From: Stereocaulon alpinum | Taxonomy: Eukaryota; Ascomycota; Lecanoromycetes; Lecanorales; Stereocaulaceae | DNA: 64,000 bases | Assembly (NCBI GenBank): GCA_018257865.1 | Contig: JAEUBA010000014.1 | Span: forward strand, 310,001 to 374,000 | Direction: 5' to 3' | Shown here: positions 1 through 11,666 of the stretch, one piece after another | Layout: every line of letters begins with the position of its first letter | Position numbering within the stretch: the stretch's first letter is position 1 | Notes under the pieces: generated by a model | Told to the model about the DNA's origin: nothing | Database searches by the model: none | Seen by the model: only the letters and a program-made list of their open reading frames with translations | Program-made: the position numbers and the translations under genes

Positions 1-1937
1 CTTTGCTTACCGGGGTCTCCAATGTGATGCCTTGACTTCGAAGTGCTGGCTTTATGCCAGAATTTAAGCCATTTCCATGTTCGGCCATCAGGCCTCTCTT
101 CAACTTCGAGTTTCAGGTCATCCAGAACCTCAAGGTACGCCTTCATCTCGTTGGCGAAGTCCAGGAGGGAGAAGCTGAAATACCCGCAGCTAGCGGCAAC
201 TTCCTCGAAGTCAGCTTCCAGTGCAACAGAGTCTGCTCTAGTAAGTTCTTTGTTCTTGTATAGCAAGTTCAATGCCTCTTTTCTTGCACTCGTATACAGA
301 TCTACGGCATCTTCTAAACTGGTTCTGAAATGAGCGTCCACAGCAAGGGTGCCATCACAAGCGTATGGAAGCTCGTCCAGGACTTTCCTCAAAGTGACGG
401 CCAAGGACTTCTAGAAAGCATAGTTAGAACGGATGCTGAAAACGAATAACAGCAGTGACCTGGGTACTTACCATGGAAGGACCTAATTGCGTAATGAACC
501 TTGAAAAGATGTCTGCAGGAGAATTGAACGTCGAAGCGACGCTGTCACCATCTGGAAACGGATGTGCGAGTCGACTGTCCTCCTGAGACTCGTCTTCGGG
601 TACCTCATGGATCGCAGCTAACACACCATGTTCCACCGGCAGAGACATCGAACCATCTGCTATTGTTGGAAAGGACGAGAACCTGGGAGTGTTGCCCCCG
701 TATCCTGTACTTGTTGGAGTTGCTGAGCTTGTCACACCCGTTTGTGACATGAGTAGGAATTGAGTGGTTGCGGCACTGCGTAAACCACCCACATTTTGCT
801 CCAGTCGCTGCATGCAATTGACAAGCTTGGCCTCAAGCTGATACTCAGTCTCGGTGCCCATGACATAATGTTCGTATTTGGACTCCTTGAGGTTCTTTGT
901 CATAGAACTAAATGCTTTCTTGGACTTGGTCGAAGTGTCAAGGAATTGTTGCTGTTGCAACTCCTCTTCCGACCCGGTGAGGAAGCCTGTAGTTATCATG
1001 GCCAGCAAGTCGCCAAGCAAGTCCGTCACTTGAACAAGATCTTTCTTCAGTTCGTCACATGCAGATACTGGACTGATTAGCAAGGATACCGCGGTCGTGG
1101 CAGATACCCCCATGAGAATCATGATCATGACTTGAACCACCTTATCGTCCGAGAATTCGGCGGCTTGTACGGCACCCTCTTTGGTCAGGACTGTGATGAT
1201 GGCCAATGAGGTCAATGAGCAGGAAACGTTGACTAGAGGATGTCCGAGCCTTTGCTTGGTCCAGCCCACTAAACCTAAGCCTGCTCCACAGAAAGTTATG
1301 AGGACAATGACATGACCTAGAACAATGAGATCAAGAGTTCTGCCGAAGAAGATGGAGACAGCCATGCTTGAGAAGCAGATAAAGACTGCGTATGCGAAAG
1401 CCACGGCTGCACATATAATCGCTTCAACCATGCTCCCTTTTGATCTTGCAGGGTGGAAATAGACAGTGATTGTTGCAACCATATGCTTCCCATCTTGTTG
1501 GCCTAGCAGTGCAGCAATTGCCGGGATGAAAGTGGCCAGACTTCCAAGAAAGTAAGCAATGCTACACTTGAGGACGTCTCGTCCAGTCTTGGATTTCGCA
1601 AAACTCCACGCCTGCTTCACATAGCTTATTGCTCCTTCGGCAATCCTCCACTGCAGACCACGTTGTCTTCTAGGTCCTTTCAGCAACGGAGACCGTTCGT
1701 CCGAAGCTCCATCGCGTACGCCATCAAGACCCGTTGGAGGCCCGAATGTCACGCCCCTTTTGACGCGTCGACCAGTCTTCGGGATGATTAGAGTCGCTTG
1801 GCGTAGCTGAAGCGGAGCAAAGCTTAGCCGAACATCCCCATCAATAAAGAGTGTCAAAGAGTGGTCACCTTCGGCCGCAGAAATTTACGATTGAGCGGAG
1901 AAGGACCTCCTTCATTAGCATTCGGGATAGGTATCAT
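1..1937 (-). CDS. FUSC/ArAE-type multi-pass membrane transporter (BRE4-like), 3' end cut by window
   Basis: Proposed exons, in gene order: 1937-1869, 1806-472, 410-1 (continuing past the left edge). The main exon encodes about six hydrophobic segments between residues ~110 and ~290 (for example SIAYFLGSLATFIPAIAALL, then a VLGHVIVLITF segment), followed by a cytosolic helical region. This order fits the fungal aromatic-acid-exporter/FUSC group that includes the brefeldin-A-sensitivity protein BRE4; substrate unknown. The last exon stays open to base 1. The intron 471-411 has GTAAGT and CTAG ends. The main reading frame has no ATG of its own upstream of the membrane region, so I propose a 23-codon first exon beginning MIPIPN, joined through an intron with a weaker GTGACC donor (1868-1807); phase is consistent, but this start is tentative. 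It is divergent from the complex I gene. Confidence 0.75.
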
Positions 1938-2214
1938 TCTGGTCTGCACATGATGGGACACCCCCAAGCGACCCGATACCGGATCATCGATATCTCTATA
2001 TGCTCTCGGTTGCGAGTCCAGCTCCTACCGAAATGCTCTTTCCAATTTATGCACGCATAACAAGGCTCCCCAAGCTCACACAAGAACTTGGCGGCTCTGC
2101 GGGAGCTTCCGACAGCGCTTGGCTCGGCTGGCGGGTATCTTGCACTAGCACTTGAATAGCATCATCTTAAGGCTCATTTCATTATCCTTGCCCCAATCTT
2201 GTCCATTGTCCAAG
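1938..2214. promoter_or_regulatory. Divergent promoter region, transporter / complex I subunit
   Basis: This 277-bp stretch separates two divergent start codons and must hold both 5' regions. No TATA box or clear binding site was recognised. Confidence 0.4.
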
Positions 2215-3243
2215 ATGGCGTCGAAACTTGTGCCCCGGCTTTCAAGATGCATAGCACAAGCTTCTCGACAGTCTATTAGGCTTCAATGCCGATCTTTAAG
2301 CACTACACCTCGTGTGGCGAGCGAAGCTCTGCAAGTTGTAAGTCGCGCTGCAGCAGCCTTTCTTTCCTACTCGTACCCTAACACCAGCAACAGCATCGCG
2401 ACTCCCCGGAAAATAACCCCTCAATACCGTTCCAATTTAATGCTATCAACCAAAAACTTATCGCCGAGATCCTGAAACGATATCCCCCGCAATACAAGAA
2501 GGCAGCTGTCATGCCATTGCTTGACCTTGGGCAGCGACAGCACGGCTTTACGAGTATCAGTGTCATGAACGAGGTTGCTAGGTTATTAGAGATGCCTCCA
2601 ATGCGGGTCTACGAAGTAGCAACTTTCTACACGATGTACAATCGGGATCCGGTGGGCAGGTTCCATATACAAGCTTGTACAACTGTACGTCGTTTCGAAA
2701 CTCTTCGAGCCAGGCCGAGTTTACTGATGATGGAATTTACAGACGCCCTGCCAACTCGGCGGCTGTGGTTCCGACAAGATAATGGCCGCCATCGAAGGCC
2801 ACCTTGGCATTCACCCCGGCCAAACAACAGAGGACGGCATCTTCACATTCAGCGAAGTTGAATGTCTAGGCGCCTGCGTCAATGCTCCTATGGTCCAGAT
2901 CAATGATGATTACTACGAGGATTTGACTCCAGAATCAACCATCACACTTCTCAAAGCACTACAAGCAGCTGCCGAAGATACCGGGGCCGCTGGAGGCACT
3001 GCAGGACTTGCTGGTCATAGCGATACTGGTATGGGAAGTACGAAAGGGGAAGCCAGAGGACAGAGTGGGCAGAGTGGGAAAGTAGAGGGGCAAGCTGCGA
3101 GGGGCTACCAGGCCAAAGGGGTAAAGCTACCGAGTCCAGGGCCGATGAGTGGGAGGAAGACTTGCGAGCCGTTAGCAGGGCTGACAGCGTTGAAAGAAGA
3201 GCCTTGGGGAAATGAGACGCTGAGGACGGACGGGGCCTTGTAG
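2215..3243 (+). CDS. nuo-24: NADH:ubiquinone oxidoreductase 24-kDa subunit (NuoE/NDUFV2 family), mitochondrial
   Basis: Exons 2215-2337, 2394-2684, 2743-3243 give 304 residues. The N-terminus is rich in Arg and Ser (SRCIAQASRQSIRLQ), as expected of a mitochondrial presequence. The core follows the thioredoxin-like 2Fe-2S ferredoxin family: the first cysteine pair is ACTTTPC, with the second intron falling between its members, and the second pair lies in CLGACVNAP; these four cysteines would bind the N1a cluster of the matrix arm of complex I. The C-terminus carries a long Gly/Ser/Lys-rich linker before a final conserved-looking stretch (GRKTCEPLAGLT). An in-frame non-ATG extension upstream is ignored; ATG 2215 starts directly with the targeting sequence. 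The first intron has two in-frame acceptors 6 bp apart (exon 2 from 2388 or 2394). Confidence 0.95.
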
Positions 3244-5064
3244 ACTTGTAAATGAGATTGTATATACAATTGGCGTTGGTGTCTCCACGTCAATGAGAAT
3301 GTGATTGTTATGGCCAAGGATCTGGTCACGGAGGAATCCCCAACTACCACTGGAACATTAACAATTCCGATGACCTTTGCATTTTCAGTTTTGCCTCATG
3401 CTCCGACGGCCAGATACACCTAGACGCACATGAGTCCGTCTTGCCGTTACTTCAGCAAGCAAGGGATGGCGCCAGCGGTCCATTGACCATGCAGGGAAGG
3501 CTCGTGTCACTTTTCAACGCTTTTGCTTCCAACTTGCCAAGGGCCACCAACGGAGGGGTTGTATGCGACACCATCTCGTAGGCCTCAGGCTCTCGCTCAC
3601 GTACCGCTTCACTGATACTTATCACCCCAAACACAGCTCAAAATTGTAGTACGAACCACACGTTAATGCTCTGAACGTCCGTACAAGCTTATGGAGCTAT
3701 GCCACAATTCTAGACAGCTCTCCTCCGTTCAGCACAAAAGCGAAGCGGTAGGTATAGACCTTATACGAGACTCTCAGCCAATGCCTTACTCTCACCACTG
3801 CTTATTCGTGCGCCAGGTTCCGCAGCCACGAAGAATATCAGCGACATGCCTCTCATAGCTTCTGAGATGCGGGGACCCATAGCTGAAACAGTAAAGGTCT
3901 CCCAGACACAAGTGTATGCGATGGAGCAATCATTCTTGATCAGATCTATTTCACCAGGGACAGCAGGACGTTTTACGCATTTGGCAGAGTTTCTCGATGT
4001 TTTCATGGGATCGCAATCCCGTGGCTCGATCGCGAGCTCATGTTGGATTCAAATCAGTCAGAGCACTTACTGCGTCTGGCAGAGTCCATTACGAATAAGA
4101 GGGCAAACATGTACGCCACGGCGGTGTCCCTCTAAGCAGGATTGACATGTCTGCCCAAATGATACCTTATATGGTCGATAACATTCTGCAAAAGTCGTCG
4201 GGTTTGCGCCGCTTCTGGCGAGCTACCCGATACCATTGGTCCCGCTACCAGTATTAACATGTGTATAGCTGGGATCATGCCGCTGAAATGAGCCTCGCCT
4301 TCTCGAAGTTTTGGCTAGCAACAAGACTTTGACAGTACTACGACTCGGTCACGATTCTCGCCATGACACGAGAAGGACATTACTTCCTGATGTCTTAAAG
4401 CGAAGATTGAAAACACCAAATCTGACGCAGAGGCAGCATTCCATCAATGACGATACTCGCAAGGCAAACGCAACCAGATCACGAAAAAGGTCTTGAGGGC
4501 TGGGAACCAGTCCGCATTCAAATTTACTACGTGTATGACGGTCAGACACAGTGTACACAGGGACTGAGTCAGTATAAGTAATTGGTCACCATTCTTCAAT
4601 ACTTTCTCCTCTGAAATCTCCGAGGCCCTCAAAGGATGGCTCTACTCTTGTCATCAGCTGTATCGCTTGCCAACCTACTGAAAGCGACAAGTCACCATGG
4701 TGCAACATCGATCAACCTATTGATATACGGTCAAGCACTGGAAAGCATCTAGAAGTAGAGAATATGGACCACAAGGCTGTGGATAGAGTAATAAACAATT
4801 ACTCTACAGAGTACTTAAATTTCGTAGAAAGCTTTGCCAAGCGCGGTCTCGGCAACGGCGCCTGGATTTTCCGTAGCCGACCTATTATATGTTGTCAACC
4901 ACATCCTACAAGACCAGTAGAAGAAGAGTGACGGAAGGTCTTTAAATTTCAAGCAACCTTAATATTAGACTGCTTGCATGATATCGGGGCTTTTTCTCCG
5001 CTGATGGGGCGTCGGCGCCCATAGAACACCCAGGCGCCTCCCAGTGGCTCAACCGGCAGTCGCA
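3244..5064. other. Gene-poor interval with possible gene debris
   Basis: About 1.8 kb between the complex I gene and Hfi1. No long open frame lies on either strand. The only coding-like trace is on the minus strand between about 3.65 and 4.63 kb (listed separately). The stretch next to Hfi1 must contain its promoter, but no motif stood out. Confidence 0.5.
3650..4632 (-). pseudogene. Possible remnant of a fungal-specific transcription factor
   Basis: On the minus strand a 54-residue open stretch (4296-4132) begins EAHFSGMIPAI and continues to RRLLQNVIDHI. This resembles the EAHxxGLxxMVxLRGGL segment of the middle domain of Zn2Cys6-type regulators. A second open piece (4006-3761) contains ISEAMRGMSLIFF, which could be a later part of the same domain. 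Stop codons and frame changes separate the pieces, no Zn2Cys6 cluster is visible, and I could not join them by introns. A decayed gene is the best reading, but chance similarity is not excluded. Confidence 0.25.
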
Positions 5065-6638
5065 ATGCCTGACATCGATCCTGCGGCCCTGAGTCGCTCA
5101 GACTCAGTCGCAACTGCCAATCCATCCTCTCTCTCGCTCTCCAAAGCCAACAATATCTCCGCGCTGCCATCGCTGAAGGCTACCAAAACTGTCAATACCG
5201 CCCAGCGCATAGACCTTGAACCCCTGTACACAAGCTTGAAGGGCGCAATCGGCGATAATTGGGGGGGATACAAAGAAGCCATCAGCTGTTTCGTGCTTGG
5301 TATGAGTTGACCTCATTATGGGTTGCTCTAGAATCTTGCTACGTAGGAGGAGCTGACAAGGATGTGCTTTCCTCCAGGCCTCCTCAATCAGAATGAGCTC
5401 TCCCTCAAAATCGACCACTACGTAACAGCTGATCCAAATACCGTTCATCTTCATAACCAGTTAATAGCTGGGATTTATGGAAATGTTAGTCGTGACCCTC
5501 CTGAACCGGGCGTTGCGCCATGGGTTTCGGCGAACGACAAGCCAACGGTGCTTTCCAAACCTGTGTCTGGAGATGCCGCGGAGCAGAGATTGAAAACGGA
5601 GGTCATGCAGTTGCCAGCAAGAGATAGACGAAGACTAAAAGAGGTGCCTGATGTAAGTCATTACCGCCCGTTAGTGACTGCCTGCAATTTTTGAAGAGCT
5701 CTTTGGCTATATGATCATCACACGCTAATCTTATTTACTTTACGTGCAGGGCGAAGTCTTTGACAGCGTCTCTCACTCCGTTACTACTTCCATGAATGAC
5801 TACCATAATGCTAGGATGATCAAACTGCCAGACTCGGTCCCTGCCAGCGCAGGTGGTCTAAACAAAACAAGTATGCTGCCCTGCTCTGTTCAGCCGCATT
5901 TCCGTTGGAAGGCCTTCACTGACAGCTCACTTGCTAGACTGGGATCTCGAAATTCGCAAGCGCTACTCCCAGCCCCTCGCTAGTGAAACTGGTGAATTTC
6001 CAGACACCGATTCAATACAGAGCCGTATGGTACCCATCTGCTACGAACAATCACTTCCGAACGGCCCTTCCGCCAATTGCGCGGAATTCATGGCCACCGC
6101 TACAGAACAATATATGAAAACCCTGGTGGGCCAAGTCCTCGCAAAAACCAGATCAAACCTAACCGGCGCTGCGGGTGCCATCTCCATTATGACCCGGCGG
6201 TACAAGCAGCAACTACAACGTGAGGAAGACATGTTGTCAAGAGGGGAGATGACGAGAGGCGTCCTCAGCAACCTGCTACCTGTTGAGACAAGGGAAGCTG
6301 CAGCAAGACCACCACTGGGGACGGAAGACTTCCGAATCGCGCTCGGTGTTGGAGGTGATTGTGGGCTCGGGGCAATGCCTACGATTGTCAAGAGTATCAT
6401 GAGCGGCTATCCTGAAGGTGTACTGGAGGGTTATGGAAGGCATCCTGACAAGATGGACGAGGAGGAAGACGAGATGGAGAGGGGAGGTGCCAGGGTCAAT
6501 GGGAATCTTACAAACGGACTCCATGTCAACGGTGCCTCATCTCATGACAACGAGAATTACGGATGGGAAGGTGGAGGGACGCAGGATCTGAAGGAGCTGT
6601 TTTCGACTTTAGACGAGCTTTGCGCCGTGGGTCAGTAA
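5065..6638 (+). CDS. HFI1: SAGA complex subunit Hfi1/Ada1
   Basis: Exons 5065-5299, 5378-5652, 5750-5870, 5938-6638 give 443 residues; all junctions are GT-AG and phases agree. The start is ATG 5065 (MPDIDPAALSR); the open frame further upstream begins with GTG only. The protein has the Hfi1/Ada1 signature of an N-terminal RIDLEPLYTSLKGAIGDNW block, then LLNQNELSLKID, and a later NCAEFMATATEQYMKTLVGQ helix that corresponds to the histone-fold part which pairs with Taf12 in SAGA. It acts in the nucleus as a structural core subunit of the SAGA coactivator. The C-terminus is acidic and Gly/Asn-rich (DEEEDEMERGG) and looks disordered. Confidence 0.9.
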
Positions 6639-7152
6639 CTTGATGTACTGACGGGCTGACGGATCTATTCGACATGATATACGGATGCATGGCAGGCGAA
6701 GGCGTTGGGGGCACTCAATTATCTGGATACGGCTTACCCACGGTTCAGGTAGCCACAGGCGTTCAAAGGGGCATAAGGCCTGGATGGCTGGAAGATACCC
6801 ACTTGCTGCAACAATGGACGTTGGATGGCATCGGTGGCGTTGCTTACGTGGTGTGAGATACAGGAACATTTTGCGTTCGTATGTACAAAAGAATTGATCT
6901 AGGTTTTACACTTGTGGGACTCTCAATGCTGTGGGCTGTGTTCCTGATGGCCTGCGAGAGCACTACTGTCACGTGCGTCTTATCTGGAGGGAGCTTGATC
7001 TAGGTTCATCTGTGAATCTTCTCTATTGAACGAAACCATGAAATGCTGGTATCTATTGGCCCATTATGGAACGCCGTGCAAATGCAACACCAGCTTTTTC
7101 CAGACCCATGCGCCTCGCTATAATGCACAATGAACAGGCTAACGCTTCTAGC
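6639..7152. other. Intergenic, convergent 3' ends of HFI1 and DIM1
   Basis: About 510 bp between two convergent genes. Only short shadow frames are present, and no RNA gene or repeat was seen. Confidence 0.5.
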
Positions 7153-8447
7153 TCAACTGAAATGTATCCCCTCCTTATTAAATGCCCACAACAGCTTCAA
7201 GAAATCTCCTTCATCGCACATCCTGGCCCTCCTGTCTGCGAGCTCGGTTTCATCTTCCAGCACCCTCCTTACCTTTTCCCTGACTAGCTCTGCAACTTTG
7301 CCTTTCCGTTTCCTTTTCGAGGTAGGTTTTGCGTTGAGCAGCTTCGCTCGTTCGTCTAATTCGTCCTGGAAGAATTGCGGAGTGTCATCGTCATCAACGT
7401 CCATTATACCGCCCCATTCATCTTCCTCGTTTCCAGCTTCCACGATCTCATCATCACCGCCTACCGGAGCATCCACATCCATACCATGTTCCCCTTCTTG
7501 TTCCGGCGGCCCTTCCTCCACAGGTATGTCGTTCTGCGCGCACCAAGTCCTATAATTACTTTCCAGCATCTCCATAACAGTAGTTGTTCCCAAAAACCCA
7601 GCCCTCAACGTCCTATTCTTCCTGACGAAACACACCCTCAGTAAACCGTCCCACTCCTCCCAACTAATCTGCGGTCTTGGCTTCTTTGGTACAAGCCTCA
7701 CAACACTACTCTCCACGGCAGGCGGAGGGCGGAAATTATTGCGGCCAATCTTCATTATGTGCGTTACTGTTGCCCACATTTGTGTGTTGACCGAGAGGCG
7801 TGAGTAGAGGGCTGAGCCGGGTCGGGCGAATAGGCGCTGGGCAAATTCGAGTTGGAAGGTAAGGATGCAGGTTCGTGGGGAGGGGGATAGAGTTAGGAGT
7901 TTAAATGTAAGGGGGGAGGATATCTGGGAGGGGACATTAGCTCAGATGTTGTTGACAGGTAAGAAACACGAAAAAGGTAGTAACGAGCGTACTTGATATG
8001 GTGTGTTGCTTATGCATACGTCGAAATATGGCAGCTCAGTCTTGACCACATCCCCCAACAGGACTTCGAGTCGCTTGGCTTCAGGCTTGCCTTGCACACG
8101 CTTTGTAACTTCGGCAGCCATACGAGGATCAAGTTCAACCGCTATGACTTTCTTGGCTTTTTCGAGGATTTTGACTGTTATGTTGCCTGTGCCAGGACCA
8201 ACTTCAAGAACTATCTAAACACCATCAGCCTCGAAAATGCGCCTAGGGAAGTGGACTGGCACACATCACTCTGCTTGAGGTCCGCTTTGTCGACAATGGC
8301 TTGCGCGACTCCCGGATTCTTTAGTACGTGCTGTCCAATGTCCGTCTTCATCTTAAAGATATTGTGGGCTGCTGAGCTTTTACCGGCATGGCTGTAGGGA
8401 CTGCTGTTCGCAGCGCCATTGCGCTTTCCTTTCTGGGCTTTCGGCAT
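7153..8447 (-). CDS. DIM1: 18S rRNA (adenine-N6,N6) dimethyltransferase Dim1
   Basis: Exons 8447-8265, 8214-7993, 7923-7153 give 391 residues. It belongs to the KsgA/Dim1 family, which dimethylates two adjacent adenines near the 3' end of small-subunit rRNA and is needed for pre-rRNA processing. The first exon carries a basic N-terminus and QHVLKNPGVAQAIVDKA. Exon 2 opens with the SAM-binding motif VLEVGPGTGNIT (residues 63-74) and ends with the catalytic motif NTPYQ (131-135); the second intron falls exactly between NTPYQ and ISSPL. Exon 3 carries the C-terminal domain (NNFRPPPAVESSVVR). An acidic insertion (EEDEWGGIMDVDDDD) lies near residue 315. Its start is 294 bp from that of PRP6, with the genes divergent: two RNA-processing genes probably sharing a promoter. 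Confidence 0.95.
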
Positions 8448-8741
8448 GTCTTGGTAGAATAATAGATACCTATGATTAAATCATGAATGGGAAGGTCTGC
8501 TCATTCACTGAGCCTCAGCGATCAAAGCCTTCATAATCGAATGTCCGGGATGTTGCCTCGTTTCATAAAGTTCGTGGTTCCGATAAGATAAGGCAAGGCG
8601 GAAGGGCTAGTGGCCTTGGCGCTTTACCGCTGGGAGCCTCAAAACGTCTTTCCAGAGTCTAGGAGCCTTTCCAATAACCTTTCCCCGCTTGAAACCTTTC
8701 CTCTGCAAAAAAGGAGCGGTCTTCTCCCGCATGAAGCAGTC
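8448..8741. promoter_or_regulatory. Divergent promoter region DIM1 / PRP6
   Basis: This 294-bp region lies between the divergent start codons of an rRNA methylase and a splicing factor. Part of it is open in the PRP6 frame but begins only with GTG, so it is more likely 5' leader than coding sequence. Confidence 0.45.
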
Positions 8742-11666
8742 ATGGCAGGACGAAAAGACTTTCTCAGCATGCCCGCGCCCGAGAATTACGTGGCTGGTCT
8801 CGGACGCGGCGCCACAGGCTTCACCACACGATCAGATCTAGGCCCTGCGCGAGAAGGACCCAGCGAGGATCAAATAAAAGAAGCTCTAGCTAAGCGAGCT
8901 GCAGCGCTGGGAGCAGCGCCGCCCACGGCGTACGGAGCCCCAGAGAAGAAAGATGAACCTGATGAAGACGACGATCGGTTTCAAGACCCTGAGAACGAGA
9001 CTGGTCTCTTCTCAGGCGGGAACTTCGACGCAGATGATGATGCGGCTGATCGTATCTACCAAGATGTTGATGAGCGCATGGAGAAACGAAGAAAGGCAAG
9101 AAGGTTCGTAACCCTATTTTCTTTTACCCCTACTCCTACGTGTCGAACACATGATTTATCAGAGTCCCCGGTTTCGTATGAACAGATTACCGACTTGAAC
9201 CCGTCCACCACATTTAGGGAAGCACGCGAGGCCCAAGAACGAGCAGAATACGAAGCAAATAACCCGAAGATTCAGCAACAATTTGCAGACCTCAAACGAA
9301 GTTTAGCTAGCGTTTCCGAAGAGGCTTGGGCGAATCTACCCGAAGCTGGCGACCTTACACGGAAAAACAAACGGACCAAGATAAACGCCCAAAACAGGTT
9401 CTACGCTGTGCCGGATAGTGTTATTGCAGGAGCTAGGGATTCAACGCAGATGGACACGAGCGTTCAGGACGATGGTCCAACGGCCAACGGTGCGGATGCT
9501 GCAGATGGAACCATGACAAACTTTGCGGACATCGGAGCTGCGAGGGACAAGGTCTTACAAGTCCGATTAGACCAGGCTGCTCAGTCAGGTGGTGCAGACT
9601 CGACGTCAGGCACCGCTACGAACATCGACCCTAAAGGCTACCTAACTAGTCTTTCGAAAACCGAGCTTAAGGCTGGTGAGGTGGAAGTTGGCGACGTCAA
9701 TCGAGTCCGAGTCCTGCTCGAATCCGTCATTCGCACCAATAAGTATCACGCTCCTGCTTACGTGGCCATGGCTAGGTTGGAAGAGGTTGCCGGCAGGGTG
9801 GTAGCAAGCAGGAAGGCGATTGCGTTGGGAACAGAGATGTGTCCAAATAGTGAGGCTGTGTGGCTGGAGGCCATGAGACTCAATGATAACCACAATGCCA
9901 AAATTATAGCCGCAAAGGGTATTCAAGCCAATCCTCAATCGACAGCTTTGTGGATCGAAGCTATGCGATTGGAAAGCCTTACGACTAGCAAGCAGCGTGT
10001 ACTCAGGCGCGCCGTTGATGCATTGCCTAAAAGCGAGAAGATCTGGAGAGAGCTGATCAACCTAGTGGAGGACCCTTCAGAGGCCAAGTTGTTGACTGCA
10101 AAAGCTACAGAAGAAATTCCGCTTTCCGTGGACTTGTGGTTGGGTTTGGCACGACTCGAGGTTATGACCGGAAATCCATTAGACGCACAGAAAGTGTTGA
10201 ACCGCGCCAGGATAGCCAACCCGACATCTTTCAGAGTATGGATTGCCGCAGCAAGATTAGCGGAAGAGACCGGCAAAGGCAATCCCCAACAGATTTTCAA
10301 ACGTGCCGTTCAGTCTCTAGCACGTGAGAACGCAATGTTGAAGCGTGAGGAGTGGATAAGCGAGGCCGAGAAACTCGAGGCGGAAGGAGGTGCTGTCCTC
10401 TCCTTACAAGCCATCATAGCGGAGACACTTGGATTTGGACTAGACGAAGACGATGACAGAAAACAGGCATTCCTCGAAGACAGTCAGGCCAGTATTGCTC
10501 GAGGAAGGTATGAGACTGCAAGGGCAATAAACGCCTATGCTTTAAGAGTCTTCCCAACAAGTGAAAAGCTTTGGCGATTTGCCACAGAATTCGAAAGAAA
10601 CCACGGCACAGAAGAGTCAGAACGACAGCTCTTGGAGAAAGCTTGCGAAGCATGCCCATCTTCCGTCAGCCTGTGGTTAGCTCTTGCGAAAGCCAAGCGG
10701 AAGGGACCTGATGGGATCGATGAGTCTCGCCGTGTACTTGGCCGCGCTTTCAATCAGCTCAGTGCGAATGAATCCATCTGGTTGGCCGCCGTCGAACTAG
10801 AAGCCGGCACAGGCAACATAGCAGAGGCAAGGACACTCCTTCAGACAGCTCGTGAACAAGCCGGAACAGACAGAGTATGGTATAAGAGTGTCGCCTTCGA
10901 ACGGCAACAGGGGAATGACACTGTCGCACTGGACTTCGCCATCGAGGCCTTACAGCTCTATCCCAAACAAGCCAAGCTCCACATGCAGAAGGGTCAGATC
11001 TACACCGCTCAAGGCAAGATCCCGCAGGCTCGTGAAGCTTACAACATAGGCACTCGAGCATGTCCTACGTCGGTACCTCTCTTCTTGCTTCTTAGCCGGC
11101 TCGAAGAGGCAAATGGTGTGGTGGTAAAAGCAAGAAGTGTGCTCGAGCGTGGCATCATGGCCTCCCCAAAGAGTGCAGAGCTTAGACTCGAGGCCATTCG
11201 TGTCGAGCGAAGGGCCCGGAACACACCTCAGGCGAAGGTACTCATGGCAAAGGCACTTCAGGCACTCCCAACCAGCGGCATACTGTGGAGTGAATCAATC
11301 TGGCATTTGGAGCCACGAACACAGCGCAAACCGCGCAGTTTGGAAGCTATCAAAAAATGCGATAATGACCCCACGCTCTTCGTCACTGTTGCACGTGTAT
11401 TCTGGGGAGAGAGGAAGCTCGACAAAGCCGCCAATTGGTTCGAGAAGGCAATCTTATTGGACGCAGATCTGGGGGATACATGGGCATGGTATATGAAATT
11501 CCTGAACCAGCATGGTACAGAAGAGAAAGTCAAGGATACCATAGCCAAAGCGGTCTCGAACGAACCAAAGCATGGCGAGGTGTGGCAAGGTGTCGCTAAG
11601 GATCCAAAGAACGCTAGCCTTGGAACTGAAGAAATTTTGAAGAAGGTGGTGGCACTGCTGGAGTAG
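8742..11666 (+). CDS. PRP6: Pre-mRNA splicing factor Prp6 (U4/U6.U5 tri-snRNP)
   Basis: Exons 8742-9103 and 9218-11666 give 936 residues, close to the 941 of human PRPF6. ATG 8742 is chosen because the protein then opens MAGRKDFLSMPAPENYVAG, the usual PRP1/PRP6 N-terminal domain with its GFTTRSDLGPA motif. From about residue 230 the chain is a solenoid of HAT/TPR-like helical repeats (W-x-E-A-xx-L-E patterns, e.g. ALWIEAMRLE, DLWLGLARLE). Prp6 bridges U5 and U4/U6 snRNPs before spliceosome activation. The intron (GTTCGT donor, TTTAG acceptor) is 114 nt with no stop in frame, so the whole gene reads open; splicing restores ARREAREAQERAEYE, the expected continuous helix. Confidence 0.95.
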   Translation: MAGRKDFLSMPAPENYVAGLGRGATGFTTRSDLGPAREGPSEDQIKEALAKRAAALGAAPPTAYGAPEKKDEPDEDDDRFQDPENETGLFSGGNFDADDDAADRIYQDVDERMEKRRKARRFVTLFSFTPTPTCRTHDLSESPVSYEQITDLNPSTTFREAREAQERAEYEANNPKIQQQFADLKRSLASVSEEAWANLPEAGDLTRKNKRTKINAQNRFYAVPDSVIAGARDSTQMDTSVQDDGPTANGADAADGTMTNFADIGAARDKVLQVRLDQAAQSGGADSTSGTATNIDPKGYLTSLSKTELKAGEVEVGDVNRVRVLLESVIRTNKYHAPAYVAMARLEEVAGRVVASRKAIALGTEMCPNSEAVWLEAMRLNDNHNAKIIAAKGIQANPQSTALWIEAMRLESLTTSKQRVLRRAVDALPKSEKIWRELINLVEDPSEAKLLTAKATEEIPLSVDLWLGLARLEVMTGNPLDAQKVLNRARIANPTSFRVWIAAARLAEETGKGNPQQIFKRAVQSLARENAMLKREEWISEAEKLEAEGGAVLSLQAIIAETLGFGLDEDDDRKQAFLEDSQASIARGRYETARAINAYALRVFPTSEKLWRFATEFERNHGTEESERQLLEKACEACPSSVSLWLALAKAKRKGPDGIDESRRVLGRAFNQLSANESIWLAAVELEAGTGNIAEARTLLQTAREQAGTDRVWYKSVAFERQQGNDTVALDFAIEALQLYPKQAKLHMQKGQIYTAQGKIPQAREAYNIGTRACPTSVPLFLLLSRLEEANGVVVKARSVLERGIMASPKSAELRLEAIRVERRARNTPQAKVLMAKALQALPTSGILWSESIWHLEPRTQRKPRSLEAIKKCDNDPTLFVTVARVFWGERKLDKAANWFEKAILLDADLGDTWAWYMKFLNQHGTEEKVKDTIAKAVSNEPKHGEVWQGVAKDPKNASLGTEEILKKVVALLE

